A DNA stretch of 64,000 nt from Anastatus disparis (Eukaryota; Arthropoda; Insecta; Hymenoptera; Eupelmidae), in contig JAFFSR010000004.1 in the NCBI GenBank assembly GCA_017163975.1, positions 806,001-870,000 on the forward strand, read 5' to 3'. Numbering within the stretch: position 1 is the first letter of the stretch; every line of letters starts with the position of its first letter. The notes under the pieces are model-generated. The model was given only the letters and a program-made list of their open reading frames with translations. It searched no databases and was not told the origin of the DNA. Shown piece after piece: positions 39,305-53,328 of the stretch. The position numbers and the translations under genes were made by a program.

Positions 39305-39466
39305 TACCGATATTACAATTTTCCAAATTTTACATTCTTAATCTAAAATTTTTTTTAATATCTCTATATTACAGCCTTATATTTTAATTAATAAAAAGTA
39401 TGATATAGAGATACTCTCGAAAATTTTTAATAAAAATAAAAAATTTTGGGAATTGCAATGTCGGTA
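39305..39466. mobile_element. Short foldback element (162 bp)
   Basis: The left arm TACCGATATTACAATTTTCC is the imperfect reverse complement of the right end GGGAATTGCAATGTCGGTA. ATATCTCTATAT inside pairs with GATATAGAGATA, and the centre is A/T-rich (TTTTAATTAATAAAA). It lies between duplication copies A and B, just before a SINE, and is probably a MITE. Confidence 0.7.
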
Positions 39467-39519
39467 ACTATTTATGAATTATATACCCGATTACATCAAC
39501 TTAGTATAAATCTATCAAA

Positions 39520-39712
39520 GAGATCGTTAGTAGCCTAGTTGGTAGAGCGATGGATTCGTAATCTCGAGGTCCCGAGTTCGAATCCCACTCTCGGACGATT
39601 TATTCAAGCACCACTGTACGGTACATGTGCTTTGTTCACAAACTCACTGACTATCTCCGTCACTAATTAGCATCGCAATGATAGCTGAAATACGGTGACG
39701 TTAAATAAAATT
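39520..39712 (+). mobile_element. tRNA-derived SINE, copy 6 (best preserved)
   Basis: The A box lies in TAGCCTAGTTGGTAGAGCG. The anticodon-loop position reads TTCGTAA and the B box is GAGTTCGAATCCC (about 39574-39586). The body GCACCACTGTACGGTACATG and end GGTGACGTTAAATAAAAT are intact. This copy is a good reference for the family. Confidence 0.93.
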
Positions 39713-39859
39713 AAAATAATTAGAATATCAGAAGAAGAGTCTCATTATTAGCTTCTGTTTATATTTTATATCAAACAAAATTACTTACGAGAAAAAAATT
39801 ATTTTTGCAAATTAAATAATTTATTAATATTTTTAATTACGCTATCAAATTACAATTCT

Positions 39860-40125
39860 TTCCTTTCTTTCTTTTTCTCTTCTCTTTTCTTCTTTTACTA
39901 TTCCACAAACAATGTATCTATGTAGCATAAAACACAACGCATGGGGATCGCATTGTGTGCTTGCAAGCATGTACGTTTTTCCTATTTTATTTCATTATTT
40001 TTCAATCACCGCAATGGAGGCCGACGCGAAAGTAAAAAGAGGCATCAAAGAAAAAGTCTGTTGTATTATAGGTGAATAGGCGTTGATAAAATTCACATTA
40101 GATTCCATTATATACTTTTTGCTCT
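39860..40125 (+). repeat. Diverged duplication, copy B
   Basis: This is the partner of 38740-39005, about 1.1 kb downstream in direct orientation. The foldback and SINE lie between the two copies. It has more G/C in the middle (GGAGGCCGACGCG) than copy A. Confidence 0.65.
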
Positions 40126-43100
40126 TGTTTATGCCTGCTTTTTTAGTCGTATTTTTTTTTTTCAATATTTTATACTTGAATACATTAAAATACTTTTTGA
40201 AACACGTCTAGTCCCAGTACATTATTTTTTTTATACATAAATTCTTAATTTTTAACTATCATTTATATAACCTAATCAGCTTATTTAACAAACAAACATA
40301 TTGTCATATTTTAATATTACAAAGGATAGTTATCTATCTCAAAATCGTCTAGGATACTAGACCACAATCTATTAAGTACGATCAAACAAATTAAAATATA
40401 TGTTTTACATTAAATTTAATGGAGTGATACTTTCTTTAATAATTCCTCAATATAGCCACATCTATCTTTGTAATAATCTTTATTATTTTGAGAACAAAAA
40501 GGATCACAAAAATGGAGATCTGATGGCTCGGTATAGTATAGCGGTATGACCACATGTATTCAAGAATTTATGTTTTTTCAGAATTTATTAATAATTAACT
40601 TTTATTATGGGTGTTTTTAATTCATTCTAGATGCTAAAATTATACTGCAATTTAGTTTTACTATGAAAATCGAAAGTCCTTTTAATTTATTTAATTATTA
40701 TTATTTGCTATTAAATATAAGCTCAATAAGTAAAAAAATTCTACAAATAAAGCATTAAAAAGAGCTATGATGTCAAGTACTTGTACTTTTCACCAAACTA
40801 AAAGTCTTGACGACGCGCGCTTGTCAAAGTCTCAAGTCAAAAAGGAAGATCCTTTTTCTTACTCTTTATCCTCAATGCGTGACATGTAGTCACTGATGCG
40901 AAAGAGAGAGAGAAAAAAAGCTCTCTCTTTCTCCTTTACCAACCAGAAAGAGAAGAAAAAGAGAGAGAAAAATAAAGACAACAAAATAAGGTAAAACCAA
41001 AAACAGAAAAGTAGTAGTAGTGGTAGTATTAGAAACGTTACAAAACTGGACGGACGGTAGTTGACGTCAGTCCCTTGTGGTTAGAAAAACGCGACTTATT
41101 TATGTCGCCTGACTTATTGCGCTCACGGGACATTCTCTGACAAGTACATCTCTTTCTCTCTCTTTCTCTCTTACTCTTTCTCTTTCGTTGTTTTCTTTCT
41201 TTTTTTTTCACTTTTAGCCTTTGTATATCTCTCGTTAAGTTTTAAAATAGCAAATGACCGAAAAAGGCTGAGAGCCACTGGTTAAGCTTTAGTTCTTCTT
41301 GTGTGTAAATATATACAAATACACATACACACATACACACGCGTTTTCTCCTTAGGGAAAAAAATACATTCAAGAGAAAAGAGGGAGAGAGAGAAAAAAA
41401 GAGCGAGATGGAAGGTCAGTTTAGGATAGGACTTTATGCCAGGGTGTGTCCGTTCGTGTTATACCTACCGAAAAATACCGCTGGGTCATGCGAGCCATGA
41501 AAAATGTAAACGAGATGTGTGTTGTCCAAACTCTGTCTTTCTCACTTTTCTGGTTTTTCTTTTTTCCTCGCTGTTGTTGTTTGTTTTCTCTTTCTTTTCT
41601 TATGAAAGTTATTGTAGATAGAAGAGAGAAAGAGGCAGGAAAAAAGAGAATGAGAAAAAGTGAATAGCATTGTTTAATAGAAATTTAGGTTATAAAAAGA
41701 TAAAAATTAATGGAATCTTGCGGTTAAGTATATATTTAAATTGTGTTCAGTTATGCAAAACTAATTTTTCAGCTATATTTATCAATATTTTATAAAAATT
41801 TTATAATGTGGACCACGTAAAATTTTTTTTAATAAAATGGTTCAATGTGAAAATTTTCTAAAATCTTAATAAAGTTTAAAAAAAAATCTATTCAATTTAT
41901 CATGGGGCATTATAATTTCATGAAATGTAATAATTAGAATATTAAGAACTTGTTTGAATAATAAAGTTTCTTTTAATCGCATGTTTGCTAATCAAGTTCG
42001 AACCAGATAAAATAACAACTCAAAAAACAATTACTTTGTAGAAATTTTTGTTATTTTTGATAACTTAAGAATTTACATGAAACTGTGGTAAAAGTATCTG
42101 ATGATCTGAAGTAAAAGTTTCCTGCTGACTGAAGCTCTCAAAAGTGCCGATGCAAAAAGTAGTATTGTAAAAATACCTGTTCATGCATTGCCTAAAACGT
42201 TATTTATAGTTTCGGCTAAAAGAAACTATATTTTAATTAACCTCTTTTAGAATTCTATAACATTTTATATAAATATTCATAATAAATTCTAGATTTTATA
42301 GAACAGTTCATTTTTTATGCTTAAATAAATGGACTATAAAACTATTTACCGAATTTCACCGCAAGTTTGAAATAACAATGTGTGAATTACTTCTTTCAGT
42401 TGTGCAAACAAAAGAAAAATAAATATAGTAAAAACTTTTTTTGTTACATTATTGTATACAATATATACATAGAAACAATTTTTTAATTAACTATTTTCGT
42501 GCCTGGTACCATTAACTTTATAGAATTTTCATTAAATTGTTTCAGAAAATACAGAATTTTGTTCTAAAGTTTGTTATGTTTCAATCATGGTACATAGAAT
42601 GAAAAATATTGAATTCGAAATGAGAAAAAATTGCAAATAAAATCAATAAATATGAAATACAAATATTAATTAAAAAAAATTTTTCAAAATAATTTTTTGT
42701 TTTTATTGATTGAATTTTTTTTCGATAAAAGTTCGTAAATATTTTTGCAAACGAAATTTTTTCTGGATAATAATTATGGATAAATATAATATATCTTTAA
42801 AAAAAGAATAATATTCATGACAACATATTTTTGATCATTTTTTTAATGGATTGTTTGATGATTAATAATTAATAAAAATTACCAATTAACTTTATTACTT
42901 TGAAGTTGTCAACGTTAAAATAAACACCAAACATCAAACAAATAAATATTCTCCTCATCTTCCATAAAGAAGACTTTAAGTATAAAGAAAGAAAAAACAT
43001 AATTTGTACGATACAATGTAAAAAAAAGCAGCCAGAGCTTTTTAAATAAGCTCACGCGCTCGATAAAACTTCAGCAGTATTAGGAAACCATTAAACAATA

Positions 43101-46100
43101 AATCGTTCCCAAAAAGGCAAACTGCTATGGCTTAATCGAAGAGCTCAGCAAAACAAACCGATTCCGCCAAGGGTCTGGAATTGTAAGGGAATTTGTGATT
43201 TTTTGGCTGTGGTTTTTATCCATCTCAACCGAGTGGACAGAAAAAATAAGAGATAGCTTTTTTCTTTAAAAAAAAGGAGACCAAATAGAGATAAAGATAA
43301 GAGGGAATGAAAATCAAAGGATAATCTTTTTCAAATGAATTTCCTTGTTGCGTATGCATTTATTAAAAAATATGTTAAACAATATATAAACTAATTTTAT
43401 TATTAATTTTAATTTTATTGATAATTATTAAAAACAAAAAATATATTTATCTGTTATATTATTCAAATCCATTGTAAATATAATCCTTGTGAATTTAAAT
43501 AAGATGAAAGTATCGTGTAAATAATTGAAAAGTATCATAGAATTTATGCATTAAAATTATTTTTGAAAGAGGAAAAGCATGCTAAAAAATTAAATTTTTT
43601 AAAAATTTAACTTTTGTTATCTAAATCAAACTTAAGAGATAATTTTAAAGTTATTTAATAGAATAAATTGCATTAGAAAACAAAGAAGAAATAATAATTA
43701 CATATTCCAAAGTATATATTTCTCGTCTATTTGTATATATAATAGAAAGTTTATTTTATAACTTATTAAAAAATTCATGAAAACACTAGTCCATTTAAAC
43801 TATTAATAATTCCTTGAATTAACAAATAAAATTTGTTTAAATAAACATTAATATTAAGGTTAATTTAATGTATAACTTTCTAACAAAAATATTTAATACA
43901 TAACTAACAAATGTTAACATATTTATATAAGAAATTGAATAAAGCACTTTGCTTCATTGAATCATCAAGTTTATGAATGTTATATTAATAAAGAGCAAAG
44001 TTAAAATATATTTAACTTGCTGTAGCAGAAATTAAAGCAAATATTAAATTTTACAAAGTCTGGAATCGTAAATAATATATAAACAAATTCATTAAAAGCG
44101 TCGATTTTCAGTTAAAATTTAAATTCTAAATTTGTATGTAAGAAACATGAAATAGTTAATTAATCAATTAAATCATATGAAACGGTTACACTTTTGAAAT
44201 ATAAAAAGAAATTCTTAAATTAGTTCTTTATTGAAAGTATTGTAATGTATAAAAAAATTGTACAAAGAAAAGTGTACAAAAGAATAGATATTTAAAACAA
44301 AAGAGAAATAAAAAGAGCCCGAAGGGAGCTTTAAAGGCGATCCAAAGCAAACAGTCGTTAAAATTTATCCCTTTTATACATTTCTTTGTACCTTGTTGTT
44401 GGGGTGGCGGAGAAGGGAAAAATGCAAAGTCCACTTGAGTTCGATTTTACCAGTTTTCAAGTTTAGCAAAGAAATGCCGTGGGGCGGAAAAACAATATTT
44501 TCTTGACTGGCAGGTATGGTATCGATTTTTCATTCCTTTTTTTCCTTTTTTTGTTTCTTTTAATTCTCTTTTATTTCTCTATATATATATTTTTTTATTT
44601 CGGTATAACCTGTAACGTTAACTATGACTTTTTCTTTTGTTTTCATAAAGCTACAATAAAAAAAGAAACGTATATACATGCGGTATTGAGAAATAGAAAA
44701 CTGGAATTTAAATATTAGTTCTCCACACATTTGCACAGGCCAAAAAATTCTTCCACCGCAAAATTCTCACCCACTGTAGGGTCTTTCGTTTGCGTTATGG
44801 TGTTGCTGTTTCATTTAGAAAGTTTTACCTTTTTTTTTACTTTTTATTTTCTTTTCTTTCCGTTGGGTGGAGAGAAAGAGTATGAAATTCCACATGGGGC
44901 ATGAATGCCGAGACTCTCGGGAAAATCGTATGTATATACGGCGATTTCATTAAGTGCTAGTGTTTATTATTGTTTTGTTTCGGTAAGCTTTTGTTGTATT
45001 GTGCATTTTAATTACTACTAAATGTACGAGAATATTCGGAGATGCATGATTTTTTTTTTCATTTTAAATATTAAATGTTGCCGAAAACAGTGTTATTGTA
45101 TTGTATAAATTAAAAATAGCGAGTATAAGGAGAATTATTTAAGGTTTAAATAATTCGTTTCTGTTGTGAATATTTTCAAGGCATGCCTTATGGTCTCATG
45201 AATATTCTTTGTTATTTAATGTTTTATTTTGCGTATAATATAAAAAATTTGTTATTTTTATTTTTCATATCACGATGTTTGTCAAACAATATTTGATTAA
45301 AATAAAATTAGAAATGAATACGCAGTAGTATTTTATTTGATCAAATACAGTGGATCATAAATTATGTAAAAAAGTAGAATTAATACATCAACTAGATTTT
45401 CATAATAATAGAACAAAAATCATAAGAGAAAAGACCTATTTTTAATTTCCTATCGACGTTTTGAACGATATATTCTCGCTATTAATTCTTTTATAAAAAA
45501 AAACCAATGCGGTTTATTGATAGCAGGAAAATCGTAAGATTAATTAAGCGTTTAAGATTGATTCGATGGTTAGATAAGATGTTAAGAAAATCACAAGACT
45601 GAAACGGTAAGTCACGGAACAATCTAATAGCTCCATGAATAATGTTCTAATGTGGTTAGTTTCTAATGTTACTGATTAAATGTAATAAAATAACAATGGT
45701 GAATAATATTTACTGGTATATAATTTTATTAGAAATGAGAAAGTAGATTTTAATCAGTAGATTTATCATTGCAAAATTGTTAACTGACATAAAATTGTAA
45801 CAATAAAGTAATCATTTCAAAGATATATAAATTTTCACCGGATCAACTAATGATTTTAAGAAAAAATATTTGGTTGATTTTATAATTTAGGAAATAATTC
45901 AACGGAAATTGGTGAACAATATTATCAGTATGTACGAAAATCTTAAAAATAAAGCTTTGGTCGAATCTTCAGATCAATTAATTAACTTATACTATAACGT
46001 AGTTATGAGAATTTCAAGTGTAACATACGAAACACGTTAATCAAGATTTAAAAGTTCATACGTCGTAATTTTTTATCATATTTCAATACATCATAAAACA

Positions 46101-46980
46101 TTAATTTTCATTAAAAAAAATTAATTTCGTAGCACTGTATTTATAATATTCTTATTATTTTTTAAAATAAAAAATAGAAATATACGGTGTCAAAAAAGAA
46201 CACATGTAAAACACCGCACAATAGGCTTGCGCAAAAATTTCAAGACACCCTTTTGAGTTCGCACGTCCACGTTTCCATCAAAAGCTTCGGGACAGTTAAC
46301 TGATAGGCTGTTGTCGACATTTAACAAAGGGAATGTCGAATAAGCGACTTCAACATATGACAAAGAAAATAACTTACTCTCTATATTTGAACTAACAGTG
46401 TGTTGTTTTTTTTTGTTTCTTTTTTCCACGTGTTTGTTAAAAACATACCAAATGTTTATTTCAAGAAAGATCGTTGAAAGAACATTGTTTACTGATAGAA
46501 TAATCTTATTGTTAAAAAATTTTTCGATTAATTAATAAAATATAAAGATACATTAATTTTGACCTTGTTATGTTTATTACCTTACATTCAAATCTATATT
46601 AGCTTATGATTTCTCGTGAAAGGGTGGGTGATTTTTTTATCGTTTAAGATTGACTAATGATTGGTTTATTTGTGGTATTGTATTGATAAAAAACTTGTAT
46701 TTTTGTTCAATGTTCCGAAATCAAACAAAAAAAATATTTATGAAACGAATGTCTACCTTTTTATCTACGTATATATTCAATAATATAACAAAGAACCAAA
46801 AATAATTGTGAGTAATAATGTGAATGATAAGATGATTAAATGTCTACATTTGTTTTTCAATAAAAGTAATTATTCATTTTTACTAAGCGTTCTTTGTAGA
46901 GTTACCTGAAAAAAAAATGATTCTTACGAACTATTCTATTTTTTAATAGTTTATTATTATACAATGTTTGTAAATTGTAC
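40126..46980. other. Non-coding DNA with islands
   Basis: No gene is recognised. GC-richer, purine- or pyrimidine-rich islands lie at about 40790-41680, 43020-43320, 44400-44960 and 46190-46430. The rest is A/T-rich. The frames at 41436-41667, 44228-44718 and 46190-46429 (minus) show no domain I know. Confidence 0.5.
40895..41420. repeat. Clustered purine and pyrimidine tracts
   Basis: GA-rich runs lie at about 40898-40970 and 41370-41410, and CT-rich runs at about 40918-40937 and 41150-41215. Facing GA and CT runs can pair with each other or form triplex-type DNA. GA runs are also binding sites for GAGA-type factors in insects. Use as such is not shown. Confidence 0.6.
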
Positions 46981-47179
46981 TTTTTTTACGTTGCTGTATT
47001 TATGCTATCATTGCGATGCTAATTAGCGATGGAGTTTTTCAGTGTGTTTGTGAACAAAGCACATGTATCGTCAGAGGTGCTTGTATCAATCGGTCGTCCA
47101 GAGCGGGATTCGAACTTGAGTCTTCAAGAATACGAATCCAACATCCAACGCTCTATAGACTGAGCCACTGACGACCTCT
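46981..47179 (-). mobile_element. tRNA-derived SINE, copy 7
   Basis: The minus-strand copy has the head GAGGTCGTCAGTGGCTCAGT. The tRNA part carries several substitutions and a small insertion near the anticodon loop (TTGGATGTTGGATTCGTATT). The body and the CAACGTAAAAAAA tail are clear. Confidence 0.88.
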
Positions 47180-50100
47180 CGTAAATTGTATTTAGTATAC
47201 AATAATATATATCGCTCAATGGATTTCTATAGAAAAATAAATCTAAATGTTATTTGACGATAATGTCAATGTAAATCTAAAGAATCTCTACGAGCAAGAA
47301 ATATTTATTAGAAATGATATTTATTAATCAAAAATTATAATTGATATAAATATATTTATCAAATATATACATTTTTATTAATTATTTTATAGATATTGAA
47401 TTTTCCAACCAATTCTATTATTTTTTCATGTAGAAAAGCTTAAAAAAGAAAACAAATCAATCTGAAAAAGAACAAATAAAAACATGAAAAGTAAAAAAAA
47501 ACATTTGAAACAACCTTTCTCCTTAATGGAACACTCCAATCATCGAAAAAAAAATCTCTACATACCATACCTTTTTCTCCACCCCAAGTGAAAATCTCTT
47601 CTATACTACGTATCCGTAAAACGAACCTTTCCATCCACTATTGCAGAAACTTAAAAAAGAGAAAGACAGAAAGAGAGAGAGAGAGGTACAGTATGTACGT
47701 ATACACACATATGTATAGGCAACTGTAAATTTACGTCGCTCGTGAAACGAAGGTTTAAGCGTTACCTCGGACGTTCAGTATGGGGAAGATGGAATGGGGT
47801 ATCTAAGCGAAGAGAAAATATGTATACGTGTGTATATACCTGCGTGTTTCATGCCTACGTATAAACGAGTACGTAGAGATTGGTATATACATGTACACAT
47901 AAAGTAGAAAAGGGAGAAGTAGCACAGGTGTCCTTCGCAGGCTTCACGCAATATCGTGCGTCAATTTATACTGAACTCTCTCGTCGCTTTCGCAAAGCAG
48001 TTAAGGTAGATTCAAGCTTTTCCTTTCTCTCTCACTCTACCTTTTTCGCTTTCTTTTTCTCTCTCACATTTCCTCTCCAAACTCTTTGTCCGATATACAG
48101 TAATTATTGAATGAGTAAGAGAGACAGGCGAAAAAAGGAAAAAAAGAGATGAGAAAATTCATTATTTGAACGAAGGGAAAATGCTTTTGCGAAAGAATAA
48201 TTTGATTCGATGATCGTTAATAATGTAGTTTATTTCATCTTTCTTTTTTACTTTTAGGTTTGGACATGATTAGAGAAAAATCAGATGAAAATAAATGAAT
48301 GATTTCATATAAAAATAAAATATAATATTGCTTTTATTTTACATTTAAATGATAAACTTTAAATCATATAATTTTCTTATAATTAAACTATTATTTAAAA
48401 AAAAATTATATAAATTCATTTTGATGCGATGAAAAGCATAAGTAGTCACTTCATTTAAGTAGTATAAGTATCTTTGAGAATATTTCTGTATGTAAGTAGA
48501 AATGGTCGGATATAATCAGACATCGCTTGACCATACTACGAAAAAAAAATACTAATCAATTGAAATTTTTGTTGCATTTAATTAGCTTAAAAATTTAGAA
48601 AATCTATAAAATTTACGTATCGCAGAAACTTTTTTTTTAATTCTCTACTCTTCCAAATCAACTCCGCTGAACTTTCAAAATTACGAGAAACATAATTTCA
48701 AGCCAATCCTCTCTGTCTCTCAAGTGTGTTCGTATAAAGCTCTGGAAGCATATGAACAACAACTAATATAGCATCCTTTGTAAACATAAATTGTACATAT
48801 GTTACGTTAGGAATATGGTTTTAGGGTACACTTCATCGTAACGTATTTCATATGATACTTGGGGAAAAGCTCGTACTATAAGTAAAACGTTATGTCAAAC
48901 TTAACTTTATAGAGTTACTACACCTCTTCACTTCTATTTTGATACATATGATCGAACAACCTGACTATATATATATATAAGAGGGAAAGAGAAGGTGGTC
49001 TGTGTTTTAATGGGCAAGTGGATACATGGAATTACGCGTAGTGTAGGTGTACGTATGTGTGGTTTCTGCCTATATTCGCACGTGATTGCTTGACCCGATT
49101 GGGCAGTTTAGAAACTCTTGTGTATACAATTAATGATACCACAGCAGGTAATATTTAGAAGTAATTAGCATAAAAAAGACATGTGACAAAAATCTTTTGC
49201 AATTCCACTTGATTCTTTTTGATATTATTTATTATATTTTGGAGTATTTTGTAGATTAATTTATGCATCATTAAAATTGTAATATACTTAAATGAAATCT
49301 GTTACCGACAAGGTAAATACATTGAAACTTTGATTTTCTTTCAACTTTGAGATTTTTTTTTACGTTAAATTATGGATACGTACGATTTTCTCCAAGTTAT
49401 GGAAAGTTTGGTTTGAGTTTTTCCAAAAATTTTCTGAAATATTTAGTTTAAAAACTATTCAACCATGAAAAATTTTTATAGATAAGCTTTGAAATTTACT
49501 GATGATTTGGAAAAAATCATACCTATGACTTAATAGTCGCGGTTAATTTAATAATTTTAAAGATGAAAAAATATTTGAAAATTGGAAAAAATTCTCAATT
49601 TGAATGCAATGCATTCTTTTTGTAGGTCCAAATGTTTCACATAATTGCTCTATACCTAAATAAATAATACAATTATAAATAATTGGTATTAAAATTTGTT
49701 ATTTGTAAAAATTAAATAATAATAATTTTTTTTGCAATGAGAAAATCTATAAAACTTCAAACCATCCACAAAGCACCACAACAATTTGAAATCTAAAACA
49801 TAATACCAATAATATCTGCAATTAAAGTTCAGAAATCAATAAAAAAAAGTTATAAGTTAAAAATCAAAACAATTTAATAACAAATAATATAATGGATATT
49901 AGATAAATGACATTTATTAAATATATATTTAGGTTCTCCGAGTCTATCGTTTGATGGGTTAACGAGAAAAATAAGCGAAGAAACGGAAAAAAAGAAAGTA
50001 AAAAAAAGAAAGAAAGAAGAAAAGAAGAAACAATGACTCCTCTTAGAATTAATTAACAGATCTATCGAAATGACAGGGGTTATGGATTGTACCGTCGCAC

Positions 50101-50667
50101 GCGCGTCTCTCTTGGGAGATGAAATATGAAAGTCAGTGAGAAAGAGAATTATTAGATTAAATTAGATAATTTTTACTTCGTTTTGTGAAATAAGAAAAAA
50201 AAGAAAGTAAATGGGAGGGAAAAAGTTGTTACGTAATAATAATTGAAAATCATATAACTTAACGTTTAAAGTTGATTATTGTACGAAATTGAGTCAATTA
50301 TTAAACTAAAAGAAAACTATTATATACTTACGATTGGATTAATTGTAAATCGTGAACATTAATATTTTTATTGATAACTTTTGGTACAATTAATTCTTTG
50401 GATTTATTTATTAAATAAAATAATTTTCTAAAGTCATTTATTACTTAATTAGTATTATTAAAAATATTTTGAATTTTACAATACTTAATTTTTTACATCA
50501 ATTTTATAAATTTTTATATTAATTGGTAGAAAATTTGATGAATATTTATATTGAATTATTTTAAAAATTAATTTAGAAATCGCAATAAAAATTCCAACGT
50601 GTTTCTATAACCAAACTTTCAAAAATTAAAAAATAAATACATTTTTTTCGGAATGATTTTTTTTTTT
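47180..50667. other. Non-coding DNA with islands
   Basis: No gene is recognised. GC-richer islands lie at about 47560-48170, 48700-49140 and 49940-50140. A short TA run lies near 48966-48979. Confidence 0.5.
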
Positions 50668-50858
50668 TATTTAACGTCGTTGTATTTATGCTATTATTGC
50701 TATAGTGATTAGCGACGGAGGTCGTCAGTTTGTTTGTGAACAAAGCATATTGTATCGTATACAGTGGTGCTTGTGTCAAACCGGTTGCGACCGGGAGTTG
50801 AACTCGGGACCCCGAGATTACGAATCCGTCACTCTACCGAGTGAGCCACTGAGACCTA
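50668..50858 (-). mobile_element. tRNA-derived SINE, copy 8
   Basis: The minus-strand copy begins AGGTCTCAGTGGCTCACTCG, with the first bases the same as in copy 1 (AGGTCTCAGTGGCTCA). B box GAGTTCAACTCCC has two changes. The tail is ACGACGTTAAATAAAAAAAA. Confidence 0.9.
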
Positions 50859-52928
50859 ACAGAATATTCAATATAATTTTAACGCATTAAATAAAACACG
50901 GCTTCGTTTAACTTTTGGTAGACTTTTCATTTAACTAAATCGGTATATTTTATTATTATGAATGTGAACACAAAATAATAAATGCAATAAATAATAAAAT
51001 TTTTTTTACGAACATTCATTAATTATTTAATACGAATAATAATAAATAATAAATAGATTTTTAATTACTTTTAAAAAATTGACACAATATTTATTTAAAC
51101 GTTAATGTTATACATATAAGTATGTGCTGTTATACATGCATCTGTGTGTTCGAGTATGTGATTCGTTTAGGTGTGTAGTTGTATATGTATATATGTTATT
51201 TAAACTTATAATAAACGTATAAGTAAACTGGTCCAAAGTCCATTTCGTCGGGTTTATGAAACATGAAAGAGCCTTTCTGCTGTCCAGAAAGGAGACAAGA
51301 ACAACATCGTTGTATATGTATATAAAAGCAAAGAGTCAAAACAGAAGACAAACAACGCAACACATAGTCAAACTCTCCCCTACCCCTCCCCCTCTCCCCC
51401 TATTGCAATGAGGCCAAGCCGAGCGTGCGGTTGAGCCTTTGCATGCTGTTAATAACGACAACAAGCGCATTAGAAAGCGCATAAATAGCAAAAGGCAAGA
51501 GAGAGAGAGAGAGAGAGTAGGTAAAAAGAGAGAAAGGGAAAGAGCTTAAGGTAGACTATCCCTCTTATATACGTATACATATAGAACCTAATAGAGAAAG
51601 AAAAGGATGAAACTATATATCTATGTGTATGTACGGTATGAAGCTTGTTGTAAACGGAATAGTCAAGTGTATACCACAAAGATCCTTTGTTGGTATATAT
51701 CCCCATACTCATTTCTCTCTTTTTTATTCCCCCAACACGTAAATAGTTTCTCGATTATCTTTCTCCTCTGATTCATAATTCATCAAGGAATAAAAAAAAA
51801 GTATAACAAAGAGAGAGAGAAAAGAGTGCATATATACAGTTGATGCGTTAAATTCAAGTAATGTCAAGAGTTATAACGGCGTTGATATTGTGAGGTGTTG
51901 ATCCTCTTTGTATATGGAATTATTAGTGTTAATGGATCATTTGGAAAATTAGATGATTACTTGTTAATGAGTTTAATGCTTTGCCTAGCGCTGAATGGAT
52001 GTTTCGAAATATGAGAAATTTAATATTTGAGAGAGATTTTATTATCTAAAAAGGTTGAATCGACCGGAATTGAAATTCATATTAGATGAGATTCATGATT
52101 GTTTGGTGTAAAAATTTCCAAAATATTCTAATCTCACGTATTTACCTAATTAAATAATAACCAATTGATTGGTGATTTATTAGATTCCGTATTCAGCAAT
52201 TAAATAATAAACATCAAAAAGAAAAATATGTATTAGATTTAGGTGAAATAAAAGGGATATGATTTCAACATAGTTACCGACTTTACAGTTTCCCAAGTAT
52301 TTAATCTGTACTTCATAATTTTACAAAATATTTATATATTTATTTTTCGTTAACAGTTATTTTAAGTTTATTAACGAAGGTTAGTCATTCATCATTCGTC
52401 AAAATTAAAAAAATGGTATCTTTTGACTTTAATTTTTTCAAGACTGGATTCCAACTTTCAACTTCAAACAGTTGAAGCATCAACTTGACAACGTCCGCTC
52501 TCGGTAACTTTTCTCCAACATCTATCACCGGGATACAAGGAAGGAAAAGCAAAAGCCGTTAAAACAAAAATTTCTAGATATAAAACAAGATATAGAAGAA
52601 AATTCTATCCAAACTGATACAAGCGCTCTACGTCACTGTCCAAACTTTTTAATGTACCGCATATACACACTTACTTAGAAGATGACAAGTGATGCGCATG
52701 TGTGATTGTTATATATATACACACACGCACATACTGTTAGTATATGAAATATACAAGAGGCGAGAGGAGGAAAAAAAAGTATTTCGTTGAATTGTTTTAA
52801 AAGCTTGCGAAGAAGAAGATAAAGTATAAAAAAGTATTTTTGAAAGTTGAATCTTGAAATTTGATTAAGGTCTCTTAAGTTTTTGTTTCAGTAAACATGA
52901 GTGAATTGACATTTATACTGCGAAGAAA
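50859..52928. other. Non-coding DNA with islands
   Basis: No gene is recognised. Islands lie at about 51110-51830 and 52440-52770. A (GA)n run at 51498-51517 is the only clear microsatellite. The frame at 51470-51712 (minus) is a translation of this run and its A/T neighbours. Confidence 0.5.
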
Positions 52929-53328
52929 TAATTGCTATCGTCCATATATAGGAAATACTTTTATCGATATACGTCCCATATATTGAAAAATTTATATAAA
53001 TATCGTTGATATATTGGTAATATAAAGTTGATAAACTAGAACAATATTTATCCATTTTTTTATCCATATATTAGAAATACTTTTTTCAACATATGGACAA
53101 GGATTTATAAAAAATATAAATTATTAAAAATAAATTGGAACTAAAAACGGTTCGAAAAAAATGAAAAACTAAACTATTATCTATTTTTATTTCAAACTTG
53201 TTTTGAGTTTTTTTAACAGTTTTCAGTTCTAATTTATATTAATATTATATATTTTTATAAGCGGTGATATAAATTTTTCAATATATAAAACATGTGAAAG
53301 TATTTCCTATTTATGGATGATTACCATT
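52929..53328. mobile_element. Foldback element (400 bp) with internal arm duplication
   Basis: The left end CGTCCATATATAGGAAATAC pairs with GTATTTCCTATTTATGGATG at the right end. CATATATTGAAAAATTTATA pairs with its copy near 53270, and AAATTGGAACTAAAAAC pairs with GTTTTCAGTTCTAATTT. The left arm holds an extra stretch (about 53020-53110) that repeats the terminal motif (TCCATATATTAGAAATACTT), which makes the arms unequal. No coding capacity is seen. Confidence 0.8.

Noticed and set aside
40515..40555. tRNA-like stretch (GATGGCTCGGTATAGTATAG)
   Set aside because: Only an A-box-like word is present. No B box or cloverleaf follows.
46190..46429. Minus-strand frame resembling a transposon end (GGTGTCAAAAAAG near 46182)
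   Set aside because: No matching inverted end was found nearby and the translation matches no transposase I know.
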